The translations under genes and the position numbers were made by a program. The notes beneath the pieces were generated by a model. It had not been told where the DNA came from and did not search any database. It worked only from the letters and a program-made list of their open reading frames with translations. From contig NZ_SLYA01000003.1 in NCBI RefSeq assembly GCF_004340965.1, positions 372,001 to 436,000 on the forward strand: a stretch of 64,000 bases of DNA, given 5' to 3'. Positions 8,766 to 19,439 of this stretch are shown here, piece by piece. Source of the stretch: Sphingomonas sp. PP-CE-1A-559. GTDB lineage: Bacteria; Pseudomonadota; Alphaproteobacteria; Sphingomonadales; Sphingomonadaceae. The number at the start of each line of letters is the position of its first letter. Position 1 is the stretch's first letter.

Positions 8766-11700
8766 ATGCGAAACCATATGTTTCGAGACTGCCTGCTCGC
8801 GTCGACGATGATCGCGGGTGCCGTGATTGCATTGCCGGTCTACGCGCAGACCACCCCAGCACCCGCGCCGCAGGGCACGACGAGTGACGACGGTGCAGCA
8901 TCGACCACGCCGGCGATCTCCAACACGCCTAGCCAGGATCCCGCAGCCGCCGGCACCGCGGGCGGCGGCGATATCGTCGTCACCGGTTCGCGCATCTCGA
9001 ACCCGAACTTGACGTCGGCGAGCCCGATAACGGTCGTCAATGCTGCAGATATCAAGCTGCGCGGCGCGACGCGTATCGAGGACGTGCTCAACAGCCTGCC
9101 GTCGTCGTTCGCAACGCAGACCTCGTCGGTGTCGAACGGTTCGACCGGTACCGCGACGATCAACCTTCGCAACCTCGGTGAATCGCGCACGCTGGTGCTG
9201 GTCAACGGCCGCCGCCTGATGCCGGGCAACCCATCGTCGAGCAGCACGGCCAGCGCCGCTGCCGACGTCAACATGATCCCGGCCTCACTGTTGAAGCGCG
9301 TCGACGTACTTACCGGCGGCGCGGGTTCGGTCTATGGTTCGGACGCCATCGGCGGCGTCGTCAACTTCGTGCTCGACACCGATTACGAAGGTTTCAGCGT
9401 CGATACCTCGGGCGGTATCTACAACCACAACAACCGCAGTGAGCGCTTCCAGGCACTGTCGGCGGCGAGCGGCAACCCCGCCCCGAGCGGTCAAGCGTTC
9501 GACGGCACGCAGTTCGACATCAACTTCAAGGTCGGTGCCGGCACCAGCGACGGTCGCGGCCATGTTGTCGGCTACGGCGGCTACCGCAAGATCGGCGCGA
9601 TCCTGCAGGGTTCGCGCGATTACAGCTCGTGCGGCCTGAACACCCCGGGCGCCGGCGGTAACGACTATGTCTGCGGTGGATCGCCAACCGCGTTTCCGGC
9701 CAACTTCACGCTGGGCGATGCGAGAGAGGGCGGTCCTCCGACCGGTTATACGCTGAACTCCGCAGGTCAGCTCGTGGCGGGGCGCACGCTCTACAATGCC
9801 AACCCGCTGAACTACTACCAGCGTCCCGACAAGCGCTACACGGCTGGCTTCCTCGCCAATTATGAAGTCAGCAAGGCGTTCAAGCCTTACGCCGAATTCA
9901 TGTTCATGGACGATCGCTCGACCGCCCAGATCGCGCCATCGGGTAATTTCAGCAACACCACGGTTCTGAACAGCAACAATCCGTTCCTGTCGGCGGCTCA
10001 GCGGGCGACCTTCTTCCGCGACACCAATCTGGTTCGGGATGCGAACGGCAACGTCATCAACCTGACGAACCCCGATGGTACTCAGTATCAGCAGGCAAGC
10101 GTCCAGATCGGTCGTCGCAACGTTGAGGGTGGCGGTCGTCAGGCCGATCTCCGTCACACCCAGTATCGCTTCGTTGCGGGTGCACGCGGCGACATCGACA
10201 AGGGCATCTCGTACGAAGCGTACGGCCAGTTCGGCAGCACCGTGTTCAACCAGGTGTATCGCAACGAGTTCTCGGTTTCGCGCACGACCCGCGCCCTCGA
10301 CGCGATTACCGACACGCGTCCGGGTTCGGCCACGCTTGGCCAGGCGGTGTGCCGCTCGGTCGTCGACGGCACCGATCCGAACTGCGTCCCGCTCAACATC
10401 TTCGGTTCCGCGGGCATCACCCCGGCGGCACTGGGTTATGTCCAGACCCCAGGCTTCCAGTCGGGCGAGAACAAGGAAAAGGTCGTCAACGCGTCGATGA
10501 CCTTCAAGGGCGGTGAATATGGCGTCCAGTCGCCGTTCGCCAGCGAAGGCATCGCGCTGAACGTTGGTGGCGAATATCGCAAGGAGTCGCTCGTTCTCGA
10601 AGTCGACAATGCCTTCCTGAGCGGCGATCTCGCCGGCCAGGGCGGCGCGACGTTGCCGATCCGTGGCAGCTACGACGTGAAGGAAGTGTTCGGCGAACTT
10701 CAGGTTCCGCTCGTCAGCGATCGCCCGTTCTTCAACGAACTGACGGTCAATGGCGGCTACCGCTATTCGAGCTACAGCACGGCGGGTTCGGCGAGCTCGT
10801 ACAAGGGCGAGATCGTCTGGGCGCCGATCTCCGATATCCGCTTCCGTGGCGGCTATAACCGTGCGGTCCGTGCTCCGAATACGCAGGAACTGTTCGCAAC
10901 CCAGTCGGTACAGATCGACGGTGCAACCGATCCTTGCGCTGGTCCGCGCGTCAATGGTCTCGTCAATGGCAATACGGCTGCACAATGTGCGCTCACCGGT
11001 GTCGCGGCAAACCAGTTCGGTCTGGTTCAGCCAAACGAGTCCGAGCAGTATAACGGCCTGCTGGGCGGCAACCCGAACCTGAAGCCCGAAAAGGCCGACA
11101 CGTTCACCGCTGGCGTGATCCTGCGTCCTTCGTTCCTGCCGGGCTTCAACCTGTCGGTCGATGGTTTCCGGATCAAGCTGAAGGATCGGATTGGTGTCAT
11201 CGGCGCGGATACGACCATCGCACAGTGCCTTGCGACCGGTGATCAGGCGCTCTGCAGCCTGATCAAGCGCGGTACCAACGGTACGCTGTTCCAGGGTACG
11301 AGCGGTTACATCATCGATACCAACGTCAACGCTGGGTCACTCTTGACCCAGGGCATCGAGACGTCGGCCGGGTATACCTACCGTTCGGACAGCATCGGCA
11401 CGATCGGGCTTTCGTTCAACGGCACGTACGTCGACAAGTTCACGTCGGACAAGGCCGGCGCGAAGTTCGACTGCGCGGGCCTGTACGGCGCGCAGTGCGG
11501 CTACCCGATGTCCAAGTGGCGTCACCAGGCTCGTATCTCGCTGACCACGCCGAACGGCATCGGTCTGTCGGGTAACTGGCGCTATCTGTCGGCCACCAAG
11601 TTCGAGCGTACCAGCAGCGATGCCGATCTTGCGGCGCCGTTCTTCGTCAATGATGCCCGCGTGAAGGCGCAGAACTACTTCGATCTCGCCGCAACGGTGC

Positions 11701-11876
11701 GGGTCGCGGACAAGTTCACCTACCGCATGGGTGTCAACAACATCCTCGACAAGACGCCGCCGATCCTCAGCGCGACGGCTTCGCCGATCGGTTCGTTCGG
11801 CAACGGCAACACTTACCCAGGCATCTACGAAGCAATCGGTCGCTACCTGTTCGTTGGTCTGACCATCGACATGTAA
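8766..11876 (+). CDS. TonB-dependent receptor
   Basis: A large outer-membrane receptor of 1036 residues. The signal peptide ends near VYAQ (about residue 28). A Pro/Thr/Ala linker leads to the TonB-box-like DIVVTGSRISNPN (about 70-83). The plug domain runs to about 200 (ITVVNAADIKLRGATRIEDV; INLRNLGESRTLVLVNGRRL; GGAGSVYGSDAIGGVVNFVL). The rest is the beta-barrel, ending in a typical aromatic C-terminal strand (RYLFVGLTIDM). Extracellular loops contain spaced cysteines, for example near CGLNTPG and CRSVVDGTDPNC, that could form disulfides. The substrate is not evident; such receptors import siderophores, vitamin B12 or oligosaccharides. SD AAGGGATAG precedes the ATG. A strong terminator follows at 11896-11935, so it is probably a single-gene unit. 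Confidence 0.93.
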   Translation: MRNHMFRDCLLASTMIAGAVIALPVYAQTTPAPAPQGTTSDDGAASTTPAISNTPSQDPAAAGTAGGGDIVVTGSRISNPNLTSASPITVVNAADIKLRGATRIEDVLNSLPSSFATQTSSVSNGSTGTATINLRNLGESRTLVLVNGRRLMPGNPSSSSTASAAADVNMIPASLLKRVDVLTGGAGSVYGSDAIGGVVNFVLDTDYEGFSVDTSGGIYNHNNRSERFQALSAASGNPAPSGQAFDGTQFDINFKVGAGTSDGRGHVVGYGGYRKIGAILQGSRDYSSCGLNTPGAGGNDYVCGGSPTAFPANFTLGDAREGGPPTGYTLNSAGQLVAGRTLYNANPLNYYQRPDKRYTAGFLANYEVSKAFKPYAEFMFMDDRSTAQIAPSGNFSNTTVLNSNNPFLSAAQRATFFRDTNLVRDANGNVINLTNPDGTQYQQASVQIGRRNVEGGGRQADLRHTQYRFVAGARGDIDKGISYEAYGQFGSTVFNQVYRNEFSVSRTTRALDAITDTRPGSATLGQAVCRSVVDGTDPNCVPLNIFGSAGITPAALGYVQTPGFQSGENKEKVVNASMTFKGGEYGVQSPFASEGIALNVGGEYRKESLVLEVDNAFLSGDLAGQGGATLPIRGSYDVKEVFGELQVPLVSDRPFFNELTVNGGYRYSSYSTAGSASSYKGEIVWAPISDIRFRGGYNRAVRAPNTQELFATQSVQIDGATDPCAGPRVNGLVNGNTAAQCALTGVAANQFGLVQPNESEQYNGLLGGNPNLKPEKADTFTAGVILRPSFLPGFNLSVDGFRIKLKDRIGVIGADTTIAQCLATGDQALCSLIKRGTNGTLFQGTSGYIIDTNVNAGSLLTQGIETSAGYTYRSDSIGTIGLSFNGTYVDKFTSDKAGAKFDCAGLYGAQCGYPMSKWRHQARISLTTPNGIGLSGNWRYLSATKFERTSSDADLAAPFFVNDARVKAQNYFDLAATVRVADKFTYRMGVNNILDKTPPILSATASPIGSFGNGNTYPGIYEAIGRYLFVGLTIDM

Positions 11877-11895
11877 TCGATCCTACGGGACCAAG

Positions 11896-11935
11896 AAAAA
11901 GGGGCGGCAGATCATCGATCCGCCGCCCCTTTTTT
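11896..11935 (+). terminator. Rho-independent terminator of the TonB receptor gene
   Basis: A near-perfect stem AAAAAGGGGCGGC/GCCGCCCCTTTTT with a further inner GATC/GATC pairing, ending in a run of six T. It lies 19 bp after the receptor stop codon and just before the convergent end of clpB, and its A-rich left arm means it could also act on clpB transcripts. Confidence 0.9.
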
Positions 11936-11950
11936 GTTCGGAGATGACGT

Positions 11951-14530
11951 TCAGGCGACCTGGAGCACCAGCTTCCCGTCGCCTTCGTCGACCTTGACGG
12001 TCGAACCGTCCTTCACCTCGCCGCGCAGGATCATGTCGGCGAGCGGGTCCTGCAGATAGCGCTGGACCGCGCGCTTCAGCGGCCGCGCGCCGTACACCGG
12101 ATCATAGCCGACGCGACCCAGCCACGCGCGTGCGGCATCCGTCAGGTCGAGGACGATCTTGCGGTCGGCGAGCAGCTTGTCGACGCGCGACACCTGGATA
12201 TCCACGATCGGCGCCATGTGCGCCTGCCCCAGACGGTGGAACAGGATCACCTCGTCGAGCCGGTTGAGGAATTCCGGCCGGAAATGCGACCGGACGATTT
12301 CCATCACCTGCGGCTCGACCGACGACACGTCGTCGCCCTCCGCCATGTTCGCCAGATACTGGCTGCCGAGGTTCGACGTCAGGATGATCAGCGTGTTGCT
12401 GAAATCCACCGTGCGCCCCTGGCCATCGGTGAGCCGCCCGTCGTCGAGCACCTGCAACAGCACGTTGAACACGTCGCCGTGCGCCTTCTCGACCTCGTCG
12501 AACAGGATCACCTGGTACGGCCGCCTGCGCACCGCCTCGGTCAGCACGCCGCCTTCCTCATAGCCGACATAGCCCGGAGGCGCACCGATCAGCCGCGCGA
12601 CCGCGTGCTTCTCCATGAACTCGCTCATGTCGATGCGGACCATCGCGGAGGGATCGTCGAACAGGAACTCCGCCAGCGCCTTGGTCAGCTCGGTCTTGCC
12701 CACGCCGGTAGGCCCGAGGAACAGGAACGAGCCCAGCGGCCGGTTCGGATCCTGCAGCCCCGCGCGGGCACGGCGCACCGCGGTCGAAACCGCCTTCACC
12801 GCGTGCGCCTGACCGATCACGCGCTTGCCGATCGTCGCTTCCATGGCCAGCAACTTGTCGCGCTCGCCCTGCAGCATCCGCTCGACCGGGATGCCGGTCC
12901 AGCGGCTGACGACGCCGGCGATGTCGTCGGCGGTCACTTCCTCGCGCAGCATCGCGCCCTTGGTCGCCCCCGCGGCCTCGTCGAGCTGGCGCTGCAACCC
13001 CGGAATCGTCCCGTAGGAAAGCTCGCCCGCCTTGGCGAGATCGCCCGAGCGCTGCGCCTGCTCCAGTTCGAGCCGCGCAGCATCGAGCTGTTCCTTGACC
13101 CGCGCCTCGGCGTTGATCTTGTCCTTCTCGCCCTTCCAGCGCGTCGTCAGCTCGGCGGATTGCTCCTCGAGGTTGACGAGGTCGCCCTCCAGCGTGTCGA
13201 GCCGGTCGACCGACGCGTCGTCGGTCTCGCGCTTCAACGCCTCGCGTTCGATCTTGAGCTGGATGATCCGCCGGTCGAGATTCTCGATCGCCTCGGGCTT
13301 CGATTCCACCTCCATGCGAATCCGCGAGGCGGCCTCGTCCATCAAGTCGATCGCCTTGTCGGGCAGGAAGCGATCGGTGATGTAGCGGTTCGACAGCGTC
13401 GAGGCGGCGACGATCGCGCCGTCGGTGATCCGCACGCCGTGATGCAGCTCGTACTTCTCCTTCAGCCCGCGCAGGATCGAGATGGTGTCCTCGACGGTCG
13501 GTTCACCGACCATCACCGGCTGGAACCGCCGCTGCAATGCCGGGTCCTTCTCGACATATTTGCGGTACTCATCGAGCGTGGTCGCGCCGACGCAGTGCAA
13601 TTCGCCTCGCGCCAGCGCCGGCTTGAGCAGATTGCCCGCATCCATCGCGCCCTCGGATTTGCCCGCGCCGATCAGTTGGTGCATCTCGTCGATGAACAGG
13701 ATGATGTCGCCCTCCGCGGCTTTCACCTCGTCGAGCACGCCCTTCAGTCGCTCCTCGAACTCGCCGCGATATTTGGCACCCGCGATCAGCGAGCCGAGAT
13801 CGAGCGACATCAGCCGCCGGTCCTTCAGCGTATCGGGCACGTCGCCATTGGCGATGCGAAGGGCTAGCCCTTCGGCGATCGCGGTCTTGCCGACACCGGG
13901 TTCGCCAATCAGCGCGGGGTTGTTCTTGGTCCGGCGCGCGAGGATCTGGATGGTGCGACGGATCTCCTCGTCGCGGCCGATGACGGGATCGAGCTTGCCG
14001 TCGCGCGCAGCCTGGGTGAGATCGCGCGCGAACTTCTTGAGCGCATCGTAACGATCCTCGGCGCCCGCGGTGTCGGCGCTGCGGCCCTGACGCAGACCGT
14101 TGATCGCGGTGTTCAGCCCCTCGGGTGTCACGCCGCCGGCCTTCAAAGCCTTGCCCGCCGCGGTGTTGAGCGACAGCGCGAGCGCGACCAGCAGCCGCTC
14201 GACGGTGACGAAGCTGTCGCCCGCCTTGCTCGCGATCTGCTCGGCCTGGTCGAGCACGCGCACCGCATCGTTGTCGATCCCCGGCGTGGTCTGCGCGCCC
14301 GAGCCCGACACGACCGGGATTTTCGCCAGCGCGAGATCGGTCTCGGACGTCGCACGCTTGGCGTCGCCACCAGCGGCTGCAATTAGTCCGGCCGCCATGC
14401 CCTGCTCGTCCTCCAGCAGCGCCTTCAACAGATGTTCGGGGGCGATCCGCTGGTGGTTCATGCGGATCGCGACGGTCTGCGCGGATTGCAGGAAGCCCTT
14501 CGCGCGGTCGGTGAATTTGTCGATGTTCAT
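11951..14530 (-). CDS. clpB: ATP-dependent disaggregase ClpB
   Basis: ClpB is the hexameric AAA+ disaggregase that works with DnaK to rescue aggregated proteins after heat stress. The 859 residues show the whole family layout: N-terminal Clp-N repeats (about 5-145), first AAA+ module with Walker A GEPGVGKT near residue 206 and Walker [16 protein letters not shown], the coiled-coil middle domain (about 400-530, rich in Glu/Lys/Arg), second AAA+ module with GPTGVGKT near 605 and [11 protein letters not shown], and the C-terminal D2-small domain. [18 protein letters not shown] marks the start at 14530, preceded by AGGA. The longer frame to 14635 has no family similarity. A possible heat-shock promoter is at 14568-14595. 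Confidence 0.97.
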   Translation of the reverse strand: MNIDKFTDRAKGFLQSAQTVAIRMNHQRIAPEHLLKALLEDEQGMAAGLIAAAGGDAKRATSETDLALAKIPVVSGSGAQTTPGIDNDAVRVLDQAEQIASKAGDSFVTVERLLVALALSLNTAAGKALKAGGVTPEGLNTAINGLRQGRSADTAGAEDRYDALKKFARDLTQAARDGKLDPVIGRDEEIRRTIQILARRTKNNPALIGEPGVGKTAIAEGLALRIANGDVPDTLKDRRLMSLDLGSLIAGAKYRGEFEERLKGVLDEVKAAEGDIILFIDEMHQLIGAGKSEGAMDAGNLLKPALARGELHCVGATTLDEYRKYVEKDPALQRRFQPVMVGEPTVEDTISILRGLKEKYELHHGVRITDGAIVAASTLSNRYITDRFLPDKAIDLMDEAASRIRMEVESKPEAIENLDRRIIQLKIEREALKRETDDASVDRLDTLEGDLVNLEEQSAELTTRWKGEKDKINAEARVKEQLDAARLELEQAQRSGDLAKAGELSYGTIPGLQRQLDEAAGATKGAMLREEVTADDIAGVVSRWTGIPVERMLQGERDKLLAMEATIGKRVIGQAHAVKAVSTAVRRARAGLQDPNRPLGSFLFLGPTGVGKTELTKALAEFLFDDPSAMVRIDMSEFMEKHAVARLIGAPPGYVGYEEGGVLTEAVRRRPYQVILFDEVEKAHGDVFNVLLQVLDDGRLTDGQGRTVDFSNTLIILTSNLGSQYLANMAEGDDVSSVEPQVMEIVRSHFRPEFLNRLDEVILFHRLGQAHMAPIVDIQVSRVDKLLADRKIVLDLTDAARAWLGRVGYDPVYGARPLKRAVQRYLQDPLADMILRGEVKDGSTVKVDEGDGKLVLQVA

Positions 14531-14567
14531 GACGAATTCCTGTGGGAGTGTTTCGGTGTTGGCCGAA

Positions 14568-14595
14568 AGATGGTGTTGTATTTGGGCAACACAAG
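14568..14595 (-). promoter_or_regulatory. Possible sigma-32 (heat-shock) promoter of clpB
   Basis: On the minus strand CTTGTGT (14595-14589) and CCATCT (14573-14568) are separated by 15 bases, close to the RpoH pattern CTTG(AAA) and CCCATnT. They lie 38-65 bases upstream of the clpB start. The match is imperfect and is called from pattern only. Confidence 0.4.
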
Positions 14596-14702
14596 AGGCG
14601 GGCGCAGGTCGGATGCTAGGGCCCGCACGAGGCATCCGGAATAGCGTTTATTGTCGGTATCGAAGCGCCGCCGTCATCGCTATGTTCAGGTTCGCATGCT
14701 AT

Positions 14703-15125
14703 ATGCAGGGCGTGTCCACAGCGCTCCCCCATACCTACGCCATCGGCATCGAGCCGGCCGACATCGACTTCATGGGTCACGTCAACAACGCGAACTATCT
14801 GAAGTGGGTACAGGCCGCGGTGATCGACCATTGGCAGCGCCTTGCGCCTGCCGAGGCGGTGGCCGGGCACCTCTGGGTCGCGCTGAAGCACGAGATCACG
14901 TACCGCAAACCTGCGTTCCTCGACGACGACGTCATCGCGACGGTCCTGCTCGAGAAGGTCCAGGGCGCGCGCGCGTTCTACGAGACGATCATCAAGCGCG
15001 GCGAGGATGTGCTGGCCGAGGTGAAGTCGAGCTGGTGCTGCCTCGATGCCGAGACGCTTCGCCCGTCGCGCCTCGCGAACAGCGTCGTCGAGCATTTCTT
15101 CCCGAAGACCGACCTCAAAGACTGA
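14703..15125 (+). CDS. Acyl-CoA thioesterase (4HBT hotdog fold)
   Basis: A 140-residue single hotdog-fold thioesterase of the 4-hydroxybenzoyl-CoA/YbgC type, which hydrolyses acyl-CoA thioesters in the cytoplasm. The signature is DIDFMGHVNNANYLKWVQAA: an Asp followed by H-V-N-N-A-N-Y, the usual catalytic region. The rest follows the fold, with EITYRKPAFLDDDVIATVLL and ARAFYETIIKRGEDVLAEVK. The natural substrate cannot be inferred. ATG 14703 is preferred; the ATG at 14682 would add seven residues. The gene is divergent from clpB with about 170 bp between the starts. Confidence 0.85.
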   Translation: MQGVSTALPHTYAIGIEPADIDFMGHVNNANYLKWVQAAVIDHWQRLAPAEAVAGHLWVALKHEITYRKPAFLDDDVIATVLLEKVQGARAFYETIIKRGEDVLAEVKSSWCCLDAETLRPSRLANSVVEHFFPKTDLKD

Positions 15126-15146
15126 CGTCTCTCGGGCGATCGACTC

Positions 15147-15305
15147 TCAGAAATCGATCGCCATGCCCTTCAGCTCCCAGTCGCCATAGCGCGTCGGATC
15201 GCGCGGCTCGGGGTCCTTGTCGGGCACGATCGCCTCGGGTTTCGGGACCGGCGTATTCTTCGCAAGATATTCTGGTGGCTTCAGATGATCGGGGCGCTGG
15301 CCCAT
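15147..15305 (-). CDS. SDHAF4-like succinate dehydrogenase assembly factor (DUF1674)
   Basis: A 52-residue protein ending in DPTRYGDWELKGMAIDF, the conserved C-terminal signature of DUF1674/SDHAF4 proteins. In mitochondria and some bacteria these assist flavinylated SdhA and its assembly into complex II. The N-terminal half is Pro/Lys-rich and probably unstructured. The ATG at 15305 gives the right family length. The longer open frame to 15587 is antisense to the methyltransferase gene and is ignored. Function in this organism is by homology only. Confidence 0.85.
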   Translation of the reverse strand: MGQRPDHLKPPEYLAKNTPVPKPEAIVPDKDPEPRDPTRYGDWELKGMAIDF

Positions 15306-15409
15306 CGCGGCTCTCCGGATTTGCGTGTTGGCGTCGTAACCGCCACATGGGCCCTGTCGCGCCGCTTTGCCACAAGCCGCGCGCCAAACCGAACGCGAAG
15401 GACCTTGAT

Positions 15410-16687
15410 ATGCCCGACTATACCCACGCCCCCGAGCCGCTCGGCGTCCCAACCCGCCGCGCCGCGCTCCGCTTGCTCGACGCCGTGCTGCGCCGCGGCG
15501 AGTCGCTCGAATCCGCCTTGCCGGCCGCAACTCGCGCGATACACGGCCCCGATCGCGGCCTCGCGCATGCGATCGCCGCCGAGACACTGCGTCGCCTGCC
15601 CGACCTCGACGCGATGATCGATTCGGTCACCAAGACCAACCTCCCCGACGACGCGAAGGCGCGGATGGCGCTGCGGATCGCACTGGTCCAGGTGCTGATC
15701 CTCGGCACCCCCTCGCACGCCGCGATCTCGACCGTGTTGCCTTTGGTCGACGGCGGTCCGCGCAAACTCGTCCACGGCGTGTTCGGCACGCTGTTTCGCG
15801 CCAACATGCTGCTCCCCGAAGTGCCGACGCTGCCGGCCCCCGTCGAACTCCGCTGGGAAGCCGCGTGGGGCGAAGAGATGGTCGACGCCGCGGGCCGCGC
15901 GATCGCCCAGGTGCCGCCGCTCGACCTGACGATCGCCGACCCGTCCGAGACCGAAGGCTGGCGCGAGAAACTCGGCGGCGAAAGCTTCATGCCCGGGCAC
16001 CTGCGTCTGGGCGATCATGATTCGGTCCCCGACATGGCCGGCTTCGGCGACGGCGCCTGGTGGGTGCAGGACATCGCCGCCTCGCTCCCCGCACGTCTGC
16101 TCGGCAAAGGGGAGGGCCATGTCCTCGATCTCTGCGCGGCGCCCGGCGGCAAGACGCTCCAACTCGCGAGCGCAGGCTGGACCGTCACCTCGGTCGACAA
16201 TTCGCAGAGCCGGATCAAGCGCCTGCGCGAGAACCTCTACCGTACGCATCTGAAGGCCGAGGTCGTCAACGCCGACATCCTCGAATGGGCGCCTGCCGAA
16301 CCCGCCGACGCGATCCTGATCGACGCGCCGTGCAGCGCCACGGGCATCTTCCGCCGCCACCCCGACGTCCTCCACCGCGTCCGCCCCTCGATCATCGCCG
16401 AAACCGCGGCGTTGCAGGCACGCATCTTCGCGCGGGCGGCGGACTGGGTGAAGCCCGGCGGCACGCTCGTCTACGCCACCTGCTCGCTCGAACCGTCGGA
16501 AGGCGAAGCGCAACTCGACGCGTTCCTCTCCGCCCGCAGCGACTATTCGATCGCCCCGGTCGACCAGTCCGAACTCCCCGCCGGCATCACACCCAGGGAA
16601 ACCGGCACCATCCGCACCCTCCCAGGCATGCTGGCAGACCAAGGCGGCTGCGACGGCTTCTTCATCGCCCGCCTCAAGCGCAGCTAA
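15410..16687 (+). CDS. rsmB: RsmB/NOP-family RNA (cytosine-5) methyltransferase
   Basis: A SAM-dependent enzyme of 425 residues that places m5C on RNA, most likely 16S rRNA as in RsmB. The N-terminal ~140 residues form a NusB-like RNA-binding domain (GPDRGLAHAIAAETLRRLPD). The Rossmann methyltransferase domain follows: VLDLCAAPGGKTLQLAS (SAM motif I, about 238-254), then DAPCSATGIFRRHPDV with Cys308 (product release) and TCSLEPSEGEAQ with the catalytic nucleophile Cys358. The ATG at 15410 fits the family N-terminus. It heads the rsmB-rpe-heparinase-purH order. The exact target base is inferred. Confidence 0.9.
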   Translation: MPDYTHAPEPLGVPTRRAALRLLDAVLRRGESLESALPAATRAIHGPDRGLAHAIAAETLRRLPDLDAMIDSVTKTNLPDDAKARMALRIALVQVLILGTPSHAAISTVLPLVDGGPRKLVHGVFGTLFRANMLLPEVPTLPAPVELRWEAAWGEEMVDAAGRAIAQVPPLDLTIADPSETEGWREKLGGESFMPGHLRLGDHDSVPDMAGFGDGAWWVQDIAASLPARLLGKGEGHVLDLCAAPGGKTLQLASAGWTVTSVDNSQSRIKRLRENLYRTHLKAEVVNADILEWAPAEPADAILIDAPCSATGIFRRHPDVLHRVRPSIIAETAALQARIFARAADWVKPGGTLVYATCSLEPSEGEAQLDAFLSARSDYSIAPVDQSELPAGITPRETGTIRTLPGMLADQGGCDGFFIARLKRS

Positions 16688-16700
16688 GCAAGAGCAGTTA

Positions 16701-16784
16701 CTTGTTCCCCCGCGAAAGCGGGGGCCCAGGATTACTCAGCGATCCGCCCGTAACTCTGGATTCCTGCCTGCGCAGGAAAACAAG
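16701..16784. repeat. Palindromic intergenic element, type E (copy 1)
   Basis: Bounded by CTTGTTCCCCCGCG and GCAGGAAAACAAG. The left half contains the self-complementary CCCCCGCGAAAGCGGGGG, and the right half CCTGCCTGCGCAGG. It lies between rsmB and rpe, and related copies are at 21028-21105 and 34558-34615. Confidence 0.75.
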
Positions 16785-16845
16785 AAGCGCGTACAGTAAC
16801 AAACGGGGAGTTCCGCCCCCGACAATCCCGCGCTAGGACAAAACC

Positions 16846-17502
16846 ATGCAACCCGTCCGCATCGCCCCCTCGATCCTCTCCGCCGACTTCTCGAAACTCG
16901 GCGACGAAGTCCGCGCCATCGACGCGGCCGGCGCCGACTGGATCCACATCGACGTGATGGACGGCCATTTCGTCCCCAACATCTCGTTCGGCCCCGCGGT
17001 CATGAAGTCGGTCCGCGGCGTCACCACCAAGCCGTTCGACGTCCACCTGATGATCTCCCCCGTCGACGCGTATCTCGACGCGTTCGCGGAGGCCGGCGCC
17101 GATTGCATCACCGTGCATTACGAAGCCGGGCCGCACATCCACCGCTCGCTCCAGCACATCAAGAGCCTCGGCAAGCGCGCGGGCGTGGTGATCTGCCCCG
17201 GCACGCCGGCGAAGATGCTCGACTACCTCATGGACATGGTCGACCTCGTCCTCGTGATGAGCGTCAACCCGGGCTTCGGCGGCCAGAGCTTCATCCCCAG
17301 CCAGCTCAAGAAGATCTCGGCGATCCGCACGATGATCGAAAAGAGCGGCCGCGCGATCGATCTCGAAGTCGATGGCGGCGTCGATGCCGAGTGGGCGAAA
17401 CGCTGCATCGAGGCCGGCGCCGACGCGCTGGTCGCCGGCACCTCGGTCTTCCGCGGCGGCCCCAACCACTATTCCGCCAACATTGCCGCGTTGCGGGGGT
17501 GA
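16846..17502 (+). CDS. rpe: Ribulose-phosphate 3-epimerase
   Basis: Rpe interconverts D-ribulose 5-phosphate and D-xylulose 5-phosphate in the pentose phosphate pathway. The 218-residue TIM barrel shows the family hallmarks in order: [16 protein letters not shown] (Ser and metal-site region), [17 protein letters not shown] (His/Asp metal ligands), [19 protein letters not shown], and the phosphate-binding [18 protein letters not shown] with AGTSVF near the end. The expected metal and acid/base residues appear intact. Its TGA overlaps the GTG start of the heparinase-like gene, which indicates co-transcription. Confidence 0.97.
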   Translation: MQPVRIAPSILSADFSKLGDEVRAIDAAGADWIHIDVMDGHFVPNISFGPAVMKSVRGVTTKPFDVHLMISPVDAYLDAFAEAGADCITVHYEAGPHIHRSLQHIKSLGKRAGVVICPGTPAKMLDYLMDMVDLVLVMSVNPGFGGQSFIPSQLKKISAIRTMIEKSGRAIDLEVDGGVDAEWAKRCIEAGADALVAGTSVFRGGPNHYSANIAALRG

Positions 17503-19238
17503 ACGAAGCCCCTGATCTTGTAACCGATCCCGCCCCCGACGGGATCGACGAAGGCCGCCGCCTGATCCGGCTCGGCGGCGACAAGGGGCTGTCGCTCGCC
17601 GATCGGCTGGCCGAGCGTTTCCACCGCCTGACATGGCGCACGCCGCTCCACACGCTGCGCCTCAAGGGCCGCTATCCGCTGAAACTGATCGCGGTCCCCG
17701 ACGACCCCATCCTCGGCGACATTCCGCGCGGCCATCTGCTGCTCGAAGGCGTCCTCTCGTTCCGCGGCGAAGCGCGCGACATCGAGACGCTCGATCTTTC
17801 GAAGCCGCTCCCAAAGCCCTTCGCCGAATACCTCCACAGTTTCGCGTGGCTACGCGACCTCTCGACCGTCGCGACCCGGGCGCGCGGCGCCCCGATCGCC
17901 GAGTACCTCATGGGGCTCTGGCTGACCGCGCACGCCGACACGCAGGGCGGGATCGCGTGGCGCCCCGACATGTGGGGCCGCCGCATCCTCGCCTGGACCG
18001 CGCACGCGCCGCTGATCCTGTCGTCCTCCGACCAGATCTACCGTTCGAAGGTGCTCAACGCGCTCGCCAAGGGCGCGCTCCACCTCGATCGCAACGCCGA
18101 CAAGGCCCCGGCGGGTGCCCCGCGCATCGCCGCGTGGTGCGGAGTCGTCGCAGCCGGACTCCTTATCCCCGGCGGAGAACCAAGGCAGGCGTTCGGTGAA
18201 GCCGGCCTGCTCCGCGCGCTCGGCACAGGCCTGTTCGACGATGGCGGCTCGGTCTCGCGCAGCCCGGCGATGCTGCTCGATTCGATCCAGCTGCTAACCC
18301 TGCTCCAGGAAAGCTATGTCGCGCGTGGCGCCGAGCTGCCCGAGACGGTTGCCGTCACGCTTACCCGGATGGTCGCCGCCTTGCTCGGCGTCGCGCACGC
18401 CGATCGCGGCCTGTCGAGCTGGCAGGGCGGCGGCCCGGCAAGCGAAACGCAGGTCGCCGCGGTCATCGAGGCCAGCGGCGTCCGCACCCGCCCGCTTCGC
18501 CAGGCGCGCGACTGGGGCTATCAACGCCTCGCCGCCGGCACCGCGGTGCTGATCGTCGACGCCGCGCCACCCCCGATCGCGCGCCTCGTCGAAGGCGGCT
18601 GCGCCTCGACGCTCGCGTTCGAATTCTCCGATGGCCCCGCGCGGATCGTCATCAATTGCGGCGGCGCCCGTGCGGGCATCGCCCAACTCCCCCCCGCGAT
18701 GGTCGAAGGCCTGCGCTCGACCGCGGCGCATTCGACGCTGACGATCGCCGACAGCAATTCGACCGCGATCCTAGCCGACGGCACGCTCGGCCGCGGCGTC
18801 GGCGAAGTCGAACTCAGCCGCCAGGAATCGGATGCCGCCAGTCGGATCGAGGCGAGCCACGACGGCTATGTCCGCCGCTGGGGCTTCCTCCACCGCCGCC
18901 AGCTGATGCTTACCGGCGACGGTCGCGAACTCCGCGGCGAGGACGCGCTGTTGCCGCAAGGCCGCAAGCGCCGCGCCGGATTGTCGTTGTTCGCGATCCG
19001 CTTCCACTTGGGGGAGGGCGTGCAGGTCTCTCCAACCGCCGATGGCTTAGGCGCGATCCTCCGCCTGCCCGGCGGCCCGCTCTGGCAATTCCGCTGCCGC
19101 GGCGGCGCGCTGGTGGTCGAGGACAGCGTGTGGATCGACGCGGACGGCCGCCCGGTCGCGACGCAGCAGCTGATGATCACGGGTGAGGCTGCGGCCGGCG
19201 GCGCGAGTGTGAGCTGGGCGCTGAAGAAGGCGGTCTGA
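17499..19238 (+). CDS. Heparinase II/III family protein
   Basis: A 579-residue protein. The first ~250 residues are the helical heparinase-type domain ([43 protein letters not shown]). The C-terminal beta-sandwich heparinase II/III domain runs from about 300 to 560 ([58 protein letters not shown]). No signal peptide is visible, unusual for a polysaccharide lyase, so a substrate outside the cell is uncertain. The start is a GTG at 17499 overlapping the rpe stop; no SD-independent start nearby fits better. Placement after rsmB-rpe and before purH is, to my knowledge, common in alphaproteobacteria, but its role there is unknown. Confidence 0.85.
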   Translation: MNEAPDLVTDPAPDGIDEGRRLIRLGGDKGLSLADRLAERFHRLTWRTPLHTLRLKGRYPLKLIAVPDDPILGDIPRGHLLLEGVLSFRGEARDIETLDLSKPLPKPFAEYLHSFAWLRDLSTVATRARGAPIAEYLMGLWLTAHADTQGGIAWRPDMWGRRILAWTAHAPLILSSSDQIYRSKVLNALAKGALHLDRNADKAPAGAPRIAAWCGVVAAGLLIPGGEPRQAFGEAGLLRALGTGLFDDGGSVSRSPAMLLDSIQLLTLLQESYVARGAELPETVAVTLTRMVAALLGVAHADRGLSSWQGGGPASETQVAAVIEASGVRTRPLRQARDWGYQRLAAGTAVLIVDAAPPPIARLVEGGCASTLAFEFSDGPARIVINCGGARAGIAQLPPAMVEGLRSTAAHSTLTIADSNSTAILADGTLGRGVGEVELSRQESDAASRIEASHDGYVRRWGFLHRRQLMLTGDGRELRGEDALLPQGRKRRAGLSLFAIRFHLGEGVQVSPTADGLGAILRLPGGPLWQFRCRGGALVVEDSVWIDADGRPVATQQLMITGEAAAGGASVSWALKKAV

Positions 19239-19240
19239 TC

Positions 19241-19353
19241 TTCCCCCCTCCCTGAAAGGGAGGGGCCGGGGGTGGGTAGGCCTGCTCGAGCCGCACCGTC
19301 CGGACACATGGAACCCGACCCACCCCCAACCCTCCCTTCCAGGGAGGGGGGAA
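19241..19353. repeat. Palindromic element, type B (copy 1)
   Basis: A 113-bp element bounded by TTCCCCCCTCCC and its exact complement GGGAGGGGGGAA. Terminal hairpins (CCCTCCCTGAAAGGGAGGG; CCCTCCCTTCCAGGGAGGG) flank a central GGGGGTGGGT/ACCCACCCCC pairing. It begins two bases after the heparinase-like gene stop and ends 86 bp before purH. Confidence 0.85.
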
Positions 19354-19439
19354 GCGCCCCCTGTCCGCCGCCCCCCTGTTCCCCAGCGGCAACCAACGCT
19401 AAGGCACCGCCGCACGGCGACCCCCGACGAAAGACTCCC

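Noticed and set aside
9285..10985. Minus-strand open frame of 566 codons inside the TonB receptor gene
   Set aside because: Shadow of the receptor's codon pattern; no SD, no family features, and the plus-strand receptor is unambiguous.
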